Source of the DNA: Triatoma infestans
Lineage: Eukaryota; Arthropoda; Insecta; Hemiptera; Reduviidae
NCBI GenBank assembly: GCA_011037195.1
Contig: JAAEAF010003085.1
Span: 48,273 to 112,272, forward strand
Length of the DNA: 64,000 nucleotides
Direction of reading: 5' to 3'
Made by a program: the position numbers and the translations under genes. The notes beneath the pieces were generated by a model that did not search any database, was not told the DNA's origin, and saw only the letters and a program-made list of their open reading frames with translations. Positions 22,816 to 33,601 of the stretch are shown here, in pieces. Each line of letters opens with the position of its first letter. The first letter of the stretch is position 1.

Positions 22816-22889
22816 TTGAATAAACTTTTTAAAAAAATAAAAATTTTCTTCACTGGCCCCAGCCAACAAATTTTTTAGCTTGTTTATAT

Positions 22890-23255
22890 TAGAGGATACT
22901 TTACGATGTAATAATTTTAATAGAAAACTTCATCCTTGTGTTAACAAGTGAATAACGGCATTTCTAAAAATATAATTAGAAAATAAAGGAAAATTAACAT
23001 AATAAAAAAAAAAAATCGCGAAAATTATTTCATAATTAATATTCATAAAATAATATAAATAATAAAACCATCAAAATTTTGTACATTTCATGGTATGAAC
23101 AAAAGATAATAAAAAAAATAAACTAAGACAATGGATATATACGCAGGCGCAAGCATATCATCTTGATGACCTTCGTGCCAGCAATATTACATAAAGATAT
23201 GCTAATTATAATTTAAGATGAGCGGTAACAAGTACTACTTATTTAATTTTATATT
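22890..23255. other. AT-rich DNA, nothing recognised
   Basis: No feature was seen. Confidence 0.5.
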
Positions 23256-23261
23256 ATTAGA

Positions 23262-23330
23262 GAAAGTATTGCGATCATGTTATAAGTTTTCTAAATGGAA
23301 TTTTCACCGGAAATACTTATTCTGAAGTCA
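23262..23330 (-). mobile_element. CA-repeat family 3'-end fragment
   Basis: TTAGAGAAAGTATTGCGATC and GGAATTTTCACCGGAAATAC match the family end on the minus strand. It abuts the start of the next copy, so two copies meet with opposite orientation. Confidence 0.55.
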
Positions 23331-23925
23331 CGCCCACACGACTTTCTCTTACTGCAGTTGATACAATCATGAAATTATTGCATATTTGTTCAAACTTTGA
23401 GGTTTTTTGTTTGTTTTGTTTTGTCAGAGCTGCAACATAAACATATAAGAGTGGGGATTACATGCCGGTAGGCACCCTGGTTTCAGATAGTCGTTTCAAA
23501 GTAATGACATTGTAGTCCAGAAGAAAGCGTTAATAACATTGAAGGAACTTAAATAATATTTGAAATTTACGCCACAAATTCCGGAGTACTTAATAAAGTC
23601 GCACTTCCGGTCAACCTAATTTCTTCAAAATTTGGAATTCTAACAATACTTCTGATGGGTATTAATATTATTGCTGAAGTGGCACTTTAGAAGCTAGTAT
23701 AATGCTACCATTCCCTCAGAACCACCCAAAAAAATCAATTTTCTTGGGAAAAGCGTTTAAATAAAAAGTGATAGGTATTTTTGTTTGTAAATACTATTCA
23801 AAGTTGAAATAAAATCATTTGGAGCCAAATTCGAGAAAACTGCGAAATACTGGTAAAAAAAAAAAATTGCGTAAAATCGTACTTCCGGTTTGATGGGTTT
23901 TGCCCGAAATCTTCGTGTGTAATGC
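23331..23925 (+). mobile_element. CA-repeat family copy, 5' part
   Basis: The family start CACACGACTTTCTCTTACTG is followed by modules with GTCGCACTTCCGGTCAACC, TTGGAATTCTAACAATACTT and GTACTTCCGGTTTGATGGG. Its normal end is replaced by the tandem duplication at 23954. Confidence 0.6.
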
Positions 23926-23953
23926 TATGAAAAAAATCATGATATTCCAACGA

Positions 23954-24140
23954 TTCCAAGAAGCCCGCATATGATATGCCGCTTAGGTAAGTGAGTACCA
24001 CCGTTTCTAACAATTAGGTTTCATTCAAAATCCGAAAGTGCGGAAGTATTCTACGTTTTCCAAGAAGCCCGCACATGATACTCCGTTTACGTAGTACTCA
24101 CGCATCTAACAATTAGGTTTTGTTCAAAATCCGTAAGTCG
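23954..24140. repeat. Tandem duplication, unit about 104 bp
   Basis: Two units start TTCCAAGAAGCCCGCA at 23954 and about 24058. Both contain TCTAACAATTAGGTTT and TTCAAAATCCG(A/T)AAGT. The second unit is slightly shorter and diverged. Confidence 0.7.
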
Positions 24141-24284
24141 TCTTTACTCATAGGTTTTTGCAGTTTTCACTGAAAGTTTAAAGAAAAAACAATGGGTACT
24201 TTTTTTTTTGTAAAGTTCGAAAAAACCGGTTTTATGGATTATTTAATTCTCTTCAATCATGGAATTTCGAACAGTATTCTTAAA

Positions 24285-24574
24285 ATCAATGATATTTTCC
24301 ATGATAGCCTGCTTCTTTTGGTGGTCATAGACCGGTTTTTCGGGCGTTCACTCATCATCAGGATGTTTTTGCAAAAAACAGTGTGATAACATAGACTTGT
24401 ACTCTTGTATTAACTGAATTCGCCCTGTGCAAGTCTATGTTATCACATTGTTTTGACAAAAACATCCTGATGATGAGTGAACGCCCGAAAAAACGGTCTA
24501 TGACCACCAAAGAAGCAGGCTATCACGGAAAATACTCTGATGCTTTCCAGCTATGCGGAACCAACCACAACAAT
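24285..24574 (+). mobile_element. Family A foldback element, copy 5 (sub-type with CTGATGA)
   Basis: The arms start ATCAATGATATTTTCCATGA and end GGAACCAACCACAACAA, so the extension is on the right as in copies 3 and 4. The right core reads CATC, CTGATGA, T, GAGTGAACGCCC, GAAAAAACGGTC. CTGATGA is the classic hammerhead form, but stem II has a mismatch and extra A residues follow GAAA. It is probably a separate, older subfamily. Confidence 0.65.
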
Positions 24575-24591
24575 ATTCTTAACGTTACTTT

Positions 24592-25150
24592 ATTATAGAA
24601 TAGAATAGAAACGGGGGGGGGTTGAGCCTCATTCCACTGCGACCTACAAATCGAGGTCTACTGTGGATCCCCTTACGTTACAGAACAGCCCCCAGCCTTG
24701 CCCTCCTAATCAGTCCTAGCAAAGCTGAGAGCGGCTCCGTCATGAAGCTTCCAGCTTCGGGATTGCCCGTCCCCAATTAAAGAAACCTAATCCTCGCCAG
24801 GCCGGCGTTTCAGAAAGGATGTGCGCCAGGGTCTCCTCCTCTACCTTGCAGATTCGGCATACCGCACTATCCGCAAGTTGTAGGTGGTGAATGTGTTTGT
24901 TCAGCCTACAATGCCCTGTTAGTAGACCCACAATTAACCTTATACCCTTCGGGTCTGGCTCAGTAGGTCTCTGGTAAATTTAGGCAAATGTCTTTTGATA
25001 AAGAGCTTTGTCTGTCTCTGTCCTGGTGTTCTCTCCCACCAACGCAGACGCTGTTCTTCTACCAACCTCTGATAGAAGTGTGAATGAGGCTCCTGGACAA
25101 GCCGCAGAAGGGTTCGGGGCCTATAAAGGTATCCTGCGATCCCTCCACTT
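24592..25150 (-). mobile_element. RNase H-LINE family, 3' end, copy 2 (decayed)
   Basis: The minus strand reads, in order, VQEPHSHFYQRLVEEQRLRW, then KLFIKRHLPKFTRDLLSQTR, then GLLTGHCRLNKHIHHLQLAD and SAVCRICKVEEETLAHILSE. The last is the Cys/His region that follows RNase H in non-LTR elements. A frameshift separates the first two parts from the third. The 3' untranslated part ends in a short (TTCTA)n-type tail with a G/C8 run at 24592-24625. It is 5'-truncated, with no RT present. The same 3' untranslated sequence is present at 12667. Confidence 0.85.
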
Positions 25151-25179
25151 AATATTATAAAGATGGCGGAATGAAACTT

Positions 25180-25425
25180 AAGTGGCACTTCAAGTAGACA
25201 GCTTAAAGCTGTATCTAGGGAAAATCAATTTTCCTGGAGAAATATATCAATTAAAATTGGGAGATATTTTTTACATACACATACTACTCGTAAAAAATAT
25301 TTTCATTTTTTTAATTTGTCGCACCCGAGATATATTTGGAAACAAATACGAGCATGTCCGGTAAAACTTGAAAAACCTGGCACGATTGCAAATCATTTTC
25401 TTTTACAACTGCAAGAGCCAAGCAA
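25180..25425 (+). mobile_element. CA-repeat family copy, broken
   Basis: AAAATCAATTTTCCTGGAGA, then ATATTTGGAAACAAATACG, then CCGGTAAAACTTGAAAAACC and GGCACGATTGCAAATCATTT match module and end blocks. The core is deleted. Confidence 0.5.
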
Positions 25426-25434
25426 AAAAAAAAA

Positions 25435-25940
25435 TAAGAAAAGTAATAGACGGCGATGAGTCAAAAAGTAAGTAGATGAAATCTCTGCAACGTTCTCAGA
25501 ATCTAATTACAGAATATATTTTTTTAATGTTCAACAAAAACGGAAAACTTGATGCTTTACACTATGGGGATCAGAATCACGTTTTCGAGAGAGAGCTTGT
25601 TTCCTTTTTACCTTTTTTTTTTTTTTTAAATGGCCGCTCACGATTTATGCCCAAAATGAATACAGCTGTTGATAAGGTTAGGGCATGTCTTTCTTTATTA
25701 ACATCACGAAGAATGTTTTTATTTTTATTTTTTTCTATTTGTTTCTTTTTTTTTTTTTTTTTTATTAACGAAAATATATAAACATTATATTGTTTACACA
25801 GTCAACTATTTAGTTTCGTTTTTGTTCTTATTAGACGACAACTATATATAAAGATGCAAACTATAATAGCTCACCAAAGTTTACGCCAGAGAATGCACTG
25901 TTACGTACCTGAAACAAAAGAAAGATACAACAAAATGTTA
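25435..25940. other. AT-rich DNA with long T runs
   Basis: T runs at 25612-25627 and 25747-25762 give low-complexity frames. No gene is supported. Confidence 0.5.
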
Positions 25941-25944
25941 ATAA

Positions 25945-26145
25945 GTTTTTTTGTTTTTTTTCAGGCGGGCTTAACGTCCAACTACCAAATTAGGTGTCGT
26001 GGACGGGGGCGGAAGCACCTACTTTACTGTTAACATTTTTTATACCAATATAAAATTTAGCAGTTATACGCGGGACTCGAACTGGGGTCCTCCCACTTAC
26101 AAGTCTATGCTCATAACCACTACACCAACACCCGCCCCTCCCTAG
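25945..26145 (-). mobile_element. tRNA-derived SINE, type 2
   Basis: On the minus strand GGTGTAGTGGTTATGAGCAT (A box region) is followed after about 35 bases by CAGTTCGAGTCCCGCG (B box). A unique body (TAACAGTAAAGTAGGTGCTT and on) leads to an A/C-rich tail near 25945-25965. The anticodon arm does not fold as a proper tRNA, so a SINE is preferred. Confidence 0.75.
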
Positions 26146-26339
26146 ATAGTTTTAAATGAAAGAAAAAAAAAAAGTGAAATTTTTATTAAAAATGGACGCG
26201 ATTTTCTCTGATTGCAATTTGCAAATTTGTACTTAGTTACTTAAACAGAGGTGGTGGAAAACTCAAATAACATTTATGTCGTGCCCTAAGACTCCTTAAA
26301 GCAAATTAAAAACAAGTGATCCACAAAAATGTAAATGTG

Positions 26340-26590
26340 ATAGGAATAAAAAACCATTTAGTAAAAATGTTATTTCCGATTAACCAATTTTTGAACTTCC
26401 TGCATGTTGTTTCCGATTTTAAATTATGCTGACCACATAGACAGACGCACCAATTTCTTTAAAAAAAAAAAAAAAAAAAACATTTTTTTTACACTTGGAG
26501 AATCTCAAAAACCATTATTTTCGGTGAAAACTCAGGTTAGAAACTTTAAACTCGATTACAGATCCTTTTTAGCTAGATAGAAAACTAAAA
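26340..26590 (+). mobile_element. CA-repeat family copy, 3' part
   Basis: TTATTTCCGATTAACCAATT, GACCACATAGACAGACG, CTCAAAAACCATTATTTTCG and GTGAAAACTCAGG follow the family order. An A run at 26460-26480 replaces the usual TAAAAACCACTTTTT part. Confidence 0.55.
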
Positions 26591-26594
26591 ATAT

Positions 26595-27200
26595 TGAATT
26601 TTCTAAAAACTTTTTGATATTGTACAAATATTACGATATTCTTAATTCAGTATATATGTATAGTTTAAAAACAGGCTAATAAAGTGGTACATAATTACTA
26701 TATCCTTGTTTCCTGTATTATTATTGATTTTGTCAAGGACTTTTGACGTATTCTTTTTAACCAAAATATTTTCATACAGTTGGGGAAAAAAAAAAATTAA
26801 AAATAATTATAACAAGTATTGAGGTCACTCAGATAATGATAATAAAAAGCTATTAATTTAAAATTTTTGATTTTTTTTTTTTTTGCTGCTTAATAATGAA
26901 AGATGTGGTTTTTCTCTGTTTCAATTACAAAAAGTAATTAATCGTCAAAATCTTTTTGGAAGCGGAGAGAGGTAAAAGTTGACAATGAATTTCTGACTAC
27001 GGATATGTTTTTTGCCTTCAAGTTGAGTGGCTGGGAACATCCTAGAAAAAAAGCTGGGGAATTGTAAGCTTAAAGGAAGGCATTGAATAGGGCTGAATCA
27101 CTGTGATAAATAGGTATGTCAGGATGCTTTAAGTCAACTGGGACTGATAAGGTGGAGGAGGCTTGCAGAGAATAGTATAGTACTAAACAATGTTAGAAGA
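26595..27200. other. AT-rich DNA, nothing recognised
   Basis: No feature was seen. Confidence 0.5.
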
Positions 27201-27204
27201 AAGC

Positions 27205-27605
27205 TTAATGTTGCTGTATCCCTTTGGACCAACCTAATTTTTGAACCAATTCAATTTTCCTTTAGAAATGTTACAAATAAAAGGGATAGGATATTTTTGT
27301 GTAGATAGTATGCGAAATTTAAAGAAATATAATATCACTAGAAGTAATTTTTTTTTTCCAGAAAAATCACCAAAAAAATGAAAAGGAAAAAGAAAAAAAA
27401 AACCTTTCAGTAAAGCCGCATTTCCCGTTCACCGAATTAAATCGAAACCTTCGTATCCAGTTATTGTATGTGGTACCTTAAATGAAAATCCTTTTTCTAA
27501 GTAATCAGAGGACCTCAAAACATGTACTTCCGGTGAAAACTCAATTTAGAAATATCTGACATGATCCCAATACTTCCTCTCACTAGGATTAAGAGAGAAA
27601 GTAAA
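27205..27605 (+). mobile_element. CA-repeat family copy, 3' part
   Basis: TTTAGAAATGTTACAAATAA, then GTAAAGCCGCATTTCCCGTT, CATGTACTTCCGGTGAAAAC and an end of the CCTCTCACTAGGATTAAGAG type are present. The terminal hairpin is recognisable but imperfect. Confidence 0.65.
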
Positions 27606-27609
27606 AAAA

Positions 27610-27915
27610 AAAAACACAAAATATAGTAAATTTAGTATTTTAGATTAATCTATTTTGGCTATAACTTTCCTTTTGGATCTGTTGGTCAACAGCCAAACTG
27701 GGTTCCAGATCTACCTATCTACCTATCCACCTATACGTCTATGCACCTTACTGGGTAGGAATTGGGTATCTCATTACATTTCACAGGAATATATATGTAT
27801 TACTGGTAAAAATTCAATGCCTATTCTGTTAGTTCGCGCGAAGCTTCACGTTATAATCGTAAGAAAAAATGAAAGGTAAATAAATTCCTAAAATTACATA
27901 CGCAAACTATTATTG
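27610..27915. other. Intergenic DNA, nothing recognised
   Basis: A short CTAC/CTAT-type repeat lies near 27710-27740. No gene was seen. Confidence 0.45.
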
Positions 27916-27920
27916 ATTAT

Positions 27921-28235
27921 GTGGATGGGTCCACAATGCTGGATAACACTGCTGGTATTTTATCCGTCGTAGCACGCATATTTATAGTGTTCCTGACCGG
28001 TTTCGGATTTTTATCCATCGCCAGAGCAAGTTCGTGTAGAGAGTTCACTTCAACTTAATGTTTCTGTTATTTTATAACCTCCCCACATATACACAATTAA
28101 CAAGTGTGATTGTAACAGAAACATTAAGTTGTGAAGTGAACTCTCTACACGAACTTGGTGAATTTGCTCTGATGAATGGATGAAAAACCGAAACCGATCA
28201 GGAACACTATAAATATGCATGCTACGACGGATAAA
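27921..28235 (-). mobile_element. Family B foldback element, copy 2 (both arms present)
   Basis: The long left arm starts GTGGATGGGTCCACAATGCT. The right arm ends at ATAAAATAACAGATG without that extension. The arms share AGTTCGTGTAGAGAGTTCAC and TTAATGTTTCTGTTA and enclose a spacer of about 30 bp. The right core (28169-28199) has CTGATGA, an extra AT, the hairpin GGATGAAAAACC, then GAAACCGATC. The left core on the minus strand reads CTGGCGA, T, GGATAAAAATCC, GAAACCGGTC. The asymmetry is the same as in family A, which argues for a shared Penelope-like architecture. Confidence 0.7.
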
Positions 28236-28264
28236 ATAACAGATGCAAATTATTATTATTATTA

Positions 28265-28580
28265 TTATTTTGAGTGTTTATGCACTGCGACCAACCATCC
28301 AGTGATCTATTGTACCCTCTTTGATACCGCGTAGGTGAGCTTGCTCTTCTACAGCTCCCCCTCCAAGTTAGGGCTCCCTAATCTTGGAGGGTTCTAAGGT
28401 GGGATATTTCCCCCCTCCACCACCTGGTAACAACCCAGGCTGCTAAATCTTCTTTCGATGACGAAGTCGTAGCCGTCAGTAGAGATTCGATTTTCCCCAC
28501 AGAATCTGCATGTGCCTGGGCCCAGCTTGCTCAGGTGTCAGCTGAGTCTGCAGTGCCCCATGAGAAAGCCAAATTATTAT
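28265..28580 (-). mobile_element. Non-LTR retrotransposon 3' end with (TAA)n-type tail
   Basis: On the minus strand the reading is GFLMGHCRLS, a stop, HLSKLGPGTCRFCGENRIS and then TDGYDFVIERRFSSLGCYQ. The GHCRL and CRFCG parts resemble the Cys/His region after RNase H. The element ends in an (ATT)/(TAA) tail at 28248-28268. A tail of TAA repeats is known in the I clade, but clade assignment is inference. It is a different family from 12667 and 24592. Confidence 0.65.
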
Positions 28581-28584
28581 CTTA

Positions 28585-29925
28585 TAAATAGCCATGATAG
28601 TTTTTTTTTAAAAAAAAAGAAGAAAAGATCTTACCTATTTTTCTTCTGCTCTGTCTCTTTTCATTTTATTAAAAAAAAAAATATTTTATTTATAGAAAAT
28701 GCTTAAGAGTGGTGAAAAAAAAAACACTCCCTTCCCCCCCTTCATTTGAAGCGAATCGCTTTTCCTCTCCAAAACCCTTATATGTGAGAGGGATGGGGGT
28801 CTTTTTTAGTGTTGAAAGTAAACTTTCCAGATGAATTGTTTGATTGAACCACTGACCTTACACAAGCGATACTTTGTTTTAATCGCTTTTAGAAAATCCT
28901 GTTGGTGTCAATGTTTTTCTTTTTCTCCTTCTTCTTTTTTTAAAATCTTAAATAAGAAAAATGATTTAAAAAAAAAAAAATCTTAAGAGAGGAAAACTTA
29001 TCAGGGAAAACAGATGGAGGGAAATATATATATATATATATCTCCCACCAGCCACATTATTATTATTATTATTATTATCATCATCATCATCATCATATGG
29101 TTCGATGGAATTTTGTGGCTGTTGTTGTTAGGAGAATACTGGTGGCCCCTGTGGGAGGGAAGCGGAAAGTATTAACTTTGATGTTAAACTTACATACAGG
29201 TTAATTGAAGTGAAAAATGAAAAGCATTCTTGCATAAAGATTTTGATGAAGATGATATTGTTATATGGGCAACGTAGAGAATTTTTCTTGGGAGCAGAAA
29301 TGTCCATTTGAAGCGTTTCCCCGTTAATATCAAGTATGAAGAATATATTTCCTGTTTCTTTAAAGTTTCGGGATTTTTTTTTTTTATTTAATTGTTTGAA
29401 AAAATATTATTGCGAACAGGATTGTATTTTTTTTTTTTTTTTATTTAAGACTTTTCAACGAAATGCAAAGTTTTGTGGTCCGCAAAATTTTGTGTCCGGA
29501 AATATATTTTTTTTTTTTTAAGAACTGTGATGTTTGCGTACAAGCGTAATCCAAACGATGACGTTTCGTATGGAATATGGATCCGACAAGGAGTGTCAAA
29601 AAAAAAAAAAATACATCAACACATGATCAACACATCTCAAAAGCAGAAAAAAATCTCTTTATTAGAGGGTATTTTAACGAGTAAGGCATTTTAGGGTAAA
29701 AACTGCAAAACAACCGTCAGAATGGTGTGATTGTGATTTTTGGGCGTAGTTGTTCACTGTAGTTTCTATCGTGAGTGGAGAAGAAGCCAGTGCATATCTT
29801 GTGCTACTGTACTGAGAGGGGTTCCGATACTGAAGGAGAAACATGATACGTTTTCATTCACGAGGACATCGCTTCTATCCTGAGCAGTTTTGTAAGAATT
29901 ATTGCATTGAATAGCGTGTCCTAAT
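28585..29925. other. AT-rich DNA with ATT/ATC microsatellite
   Basis: TA run at 29022-29041; ATT then ATC run at 29058-29096; many poly-A and poly-T tracts. No gene is supported. Confidence 0.5.
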
Positions 29926-29929
29926 TAGA

Positions 29930-30018
29930 GCAGGCGCCATCTAGTAAAACCTCCGTGCTTTCAGCCGTGGGAGGGGTGGAAGTAGATGCCTATCCTGAAA
30001 TTAATCTAATCTAATCTA
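29930..30018 (+). mobile_element. Probable non-LTR retrotransposon 3' tail
   Basis: A GC-balanced stretch with GGCGCCATCTAGTAAAACC and CAGCCGTGGGAGGGGTGGAA ends in ATTAATCTAATCTAATCTAC. That form fits the 3' end of a 5'-truncated non-LTR element. No coding part is visible. Confidence 0.35.
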
Positions 30019-30019
30019 C

Positions 30020-31505
30020 TATTTCTACAAATCCATTCATGATTCTCTAAAATGAATCACATATTGACCTCAATTTACTGACCTCAAAGTCATGGCATAT
30101 CTGAGGTCAGAGTAGTTCCCTGCTATCCGCAAGGAACGCCAAGCTCGTATCTTCAAACGATGCCAACCAACAGGATGAAGTCCTGCTCCCAATACCACAG
30201 GTGTCTAAATTGAAGGAAAAAGGACAGTGACTCCCTATTTGTATCACCATCTTCAAGAGCGAAGACACCTTCGTGCTACCAACCAACAACAAACATTCCA
30301 GTCTAAACACCACACACTTGCCTATCTCTCGCTCTAACTCTCATTTAGTTTCTTCTCCCCGTTTCTTAATCTCTTAATTAAGTTAAGACCTTAGAATTAT
30401 AAGTGTATATATATACATATATATTATTAATTATAGTGCAGTAGTCATAACATTTAGTTATTAATTTATAAACCCCTGAAACTCCCATTACATCCAATTT
30501 GTCATCTAATATTTTAAGATATATAGACAAATTTCTAATTTTTCCTGCTTCTCGCCTGCATCACAGCTATTTAGATTTTCAGTTCTTAATGTTTGGTGAC
30601 AACTTCTAAGCCGTTTGTGCGTTTCCCACTTGATTTAAAAATAATAATAATAATAATAATATTAAAATAAATAAAAGTTTGTTAAGATAAGGCCATTTTT
30701 ATGTGAATTGCCTTACAAGTAAGATCATATTTCGGATTATAAAACCAGTGACGGCACTTTTATGTCAATGGAAGGCCCCAGCTTCACCTTTCTTTGATCT
30801 TCTATATAATAGTCCACTCTTCATCCCCCCTTCACTATATCTCACTCACTCTCTATCTCTCTCTCATTCTAGAATACAATCACACCCTTTTTTATTCTTA
30901 TTGTAAAATAAGCTTTAAAGCATTGCAAAATTATAATCCAAAAAAAAAAAAATTGTATTTATAGGGGAATATGATTTCGTCCCCACTCTTCGTATGTTTT
31001 TTAGTCTGTACACAGGGACGAATGGGATGTCATAGTCTGTGTAGCGTAGGCATAGTATACTTATGCATGTATGTATTGTCTAATTATATGTAAATCCAAG
31101 GGTTCCACCCTATTGCAATCATCCTCCTATTGTATTAACATAAATACTGGACATAATAATGCTGTATGGAACAATAAAAATATATCACGAATAAAAAAAA
31201 AAACAAAAACGAAAACCTCCTCTCAGATTCTTTCTTGATGGTCTTAGGACATGTCACCATTTTTTTTTTTCTTTTGTTGTTGTTTTTCTTTTGAAAGGGA
31301 AACGATGTTCTTCAAAAAGATAATCATAAGTAGAAAAATAAACCACTTCAAAAATGTTTGCTTTTATACTACTGTAGTCACCTTTTAATATTTGTTTAGT
31401 TTGGTATTTAAAGATTGAGTTCACACCTTTTATTTTTTTTTTAATATATAATATATAGAAGAGATGGGAGAAAAAGAAGAAAATTGTGGATAGGGACCTT
31501 TAAAA
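30020..31505. other. Intergenic DNA, nothing recognised
   Basis: ATA/TAA repeat at about 30641-30663 and a CT-rich stretch at 30835-30870. No gene was seen. Confidence 0.5.
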
Positions 31506-31509
31506 AAAA

Positions 31510-31760
31510 AATCTAGTGAGAAACACGTTCGCGAACTTTCCCTTGCAGCTATAGATCTCATTGAAAAATTTCTAATAATCGTTTAGAGCATTTTTGAGAA
31601 AAAAAAACAATAAATGAAAAAAAACTATGTAGTAAAGCCCTTCTTCCGATTAACAGATTTTGACTAACACTTTCCCGCAGGATTCGATAATAATGTCTAT
31701 AAAAGAATACTAAGTATGAGCTATTTGCGCTTTTAAATTTAGACATTTTGTTCACACCCA
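31510..31760 (+). mobile_element. CA-repeat family copy, shortened
   Basis: The start AATCTAGTGAGAAACACGTT with CTTTCCCTTGCAG is present, then GCCCTTCTTCCGATTAACAG and TACTAAGTATGAGCTATTTG. The CA tract and end are missing. Confidence 0.55.
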
Positions 31761-32019
31761 CAAAAATTGCACAAATAAACAAAAACTGCAGACGCTGGTT
31801 TCTACATTCCTGGATTGTTTGAGGGTAGAATGGATCTTTGGGGTGTAGAGCATCCAATTTTGATACTGAGTTATCCTTCAAGCTAGCCACTGTTTAATTG
31901 GACCTGAGTACCACGATAAGAGGAAGATCGTATTCCTTATGATTCAAAGGCTGCCGTATTGTTCATAAGCACGATTGCTTTTGACTTAAACAAAAGCTGC
32001 AGAGCAGATCATAAATGAG

Positions 32020-32500
32020 CTGATTTATAGGAACTAGGCAGTCACATACCAGTGGATCCGAGCCTGTGCGGTAACATTGATATTGAAGTGGCAGACAGAA
32101 TGGCCAAAGAAGCAACAAATCTGCTCCAGTTCATTGAGGCGATCACCTACCCTCACGCTATGCCAGTCATCAAAAATGAATTATCTAGAATAATTTACAG
32201 CAAAATGCTTTTCAACACGCGCTGGGGAAAGCCAGCTGAAAAACAAGAAGATCCCCTCTGATTTATGCCGCAAGGATTTTGTGGCCAATTTCCGACACTT
32301 GCTAATTGGCCATGACTATTTACAAAGCCATCTGCAAAAAAATTGAGTTAAAAACCACCATTTGCGGCAGTTGAAAAAAATCCAACTCTAGGTCTGATGA
32401 TCTGTATACAAAGACGCAGATGCCACATCCCGGCATCGCAGTTCCCTACGAAAGAAGATGAATGCCCGACACCGGCATTAAAATAATAATAATATTACAG
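32020..32500 (+). mobile_element. Non-LTR retrotransposon RNase H end with tail (decayed)
   Basis: MDPSLCGNIDIEVADRMAKE is the end of an RNase H domain: the family pattern is W-I-P-S-H-C-G, then G-N-E-x-A-D-x-L-A. Here H is L and W is lost. Downstream the frame continues as DFVANFRHLLIGHDYLQSHL, typical of the region before the Cys/His motif. The element closes with a (TAA)n-type tail at 32478-32500. Stops and frameshifts make it non-functional, and no RT is present. Confidence 0.75.
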
Positions 32501-32511
32501 AGGGAAGGGAA

Positions 32512-32720
32512 TAAATAGCTAAGTGGTTAGCGTACTGGACTCCCACGCGGAGGACCTGGGTTCGAGTCCAGCTTTGCTACTCTTAGATTTTTTTCTTCCT
32601 AAGAGTCTCTACAGCTTACTGTAGACTACACTCAGTGTTGTCTGTAACGACAAAACACTGTCCGGAGGCCGGCAGTGCACTGAGAAATCTCCGGGCGCCA
32701 ATGTGACGCGCCTTAAATTA
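32512..32720 (+). mobile_element. tRNA-derived SINE, type 1
   Basis: The head has A box TAGCTAAGTGG and a perfect B box GGTTCGAGTCC about 35 bases apart. The body has CACTGTCCGGAGGCC and AGTGCACTGAGAA and ends GCGCCTTAAATTAAAAAA. The same body is at 4063-4180 and, more diverged, at 46785-46880. The T arm (CTGG, loop, CCAG) still folds, but the acceptor arm does not, so it is not a tRNA gene. Confidence 0.8.
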
Positions 32721-32725
32721 AAAAA

Positions 32726-33546
32726 ATCTGGTGTGAAACACTCACACAACTTTCTCTTACTCCAGTACTCAAAATTATAATTGACAAATTTTATAGTTAG
32801 TGTACCAAATTTAATGAAATTCGTCGAAAAGTGAAAACACTGTCCAGTAAAACTGTCCGGTTTACTAATTTCCTTGAAACTCGGAATTTGGGTCATATAT
32901 TAATTTCTAGTTATTTCAATTTGGATGACAGAATTGTATAATCAACTGTGATAGCATTTTAAAGAAAAACATAACCCCCCTCCCCCAAAAGTCCCCTTAA
33001 ATGAATTTATCAGGGGAAAAGTTTCAAATAAAAGTTGTAGCTCTTTATATGTATAGTTAACAACGCTGGTTTAAAGAAAATCGTTGGAGCCATTTTCGAG
33101 AAAATACCAGAAAACTGAAAATTATATTTCAGTAAAAACGCACTTCCGGTTATCTATTTTTTTTCAAACTCGGAATTTCAACAACATATTTAATTCTAAT
33201 TAACATTATTTAGATGACAGAATTGTCTAATATACTGAAACAGCAGTTAAGATGAAAACCTAACCCCACCCCTCCCCCAGAAGTGCCCTTAAATGAATTT
33301 TCCTGGAGAAATGTTTCAAATAAAAGTTGTAGCTCTTTGTATGTGTGGTTGATGTTTCGAGTTTAAAGAAAATCGTCGGAGCCATTTTTGAGAAAATCGC
33401 AAAAAAGTAAAAAATCTAACTAGTAAAGTGGTACTTCCGGTTGAGGAATTTTGACAGATAACGTAGTGTCAGATCCCACGGTGATGCCTAAATGGAATAT
33501 CAAGTTTTAACTTTCTACGGTTTTTCGTTTTTGAGCTATGCTGTTC

Positions 33547-33601
<55 letters not shown>

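Larger units (their letters stand above)
22446..22885. repeat. Outer inverted repeat enclosing a family A element
   Basis: AAACAAGCTAAAAAATTA at 22446-22463 is matched in reverse complement by AAATTTTTTAGCTTGTTT at 22868-22885 (17 of 18 bases). Inside lie family A copy 4 and a separate ribozyme-like motif near 22781-22815. The pair may be the ends of a larger foldback element into which family A inserted, or a second foldback next to it. Confidence 0.5.

Noticed and set aside
26075..26145. Possible tRNA gene on the minus strand
   Set aside because: No proper anticodon arm; a non-tRNA body follows, so it is called a SINE.
32450..32480. GAAGATGAATGCCCGACACCGG as another ribozyme core
   Set aside because: It lies in the 3' end of a LINE directly before its TAA tail, lacks GAAA and has no stem II.
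32512..32585. Possible tRNA gene
   Set aside because: A and B boxes and a T arm are present, but the acceptor and anticodon arms do not fold and a SINE body with A-tail follows.
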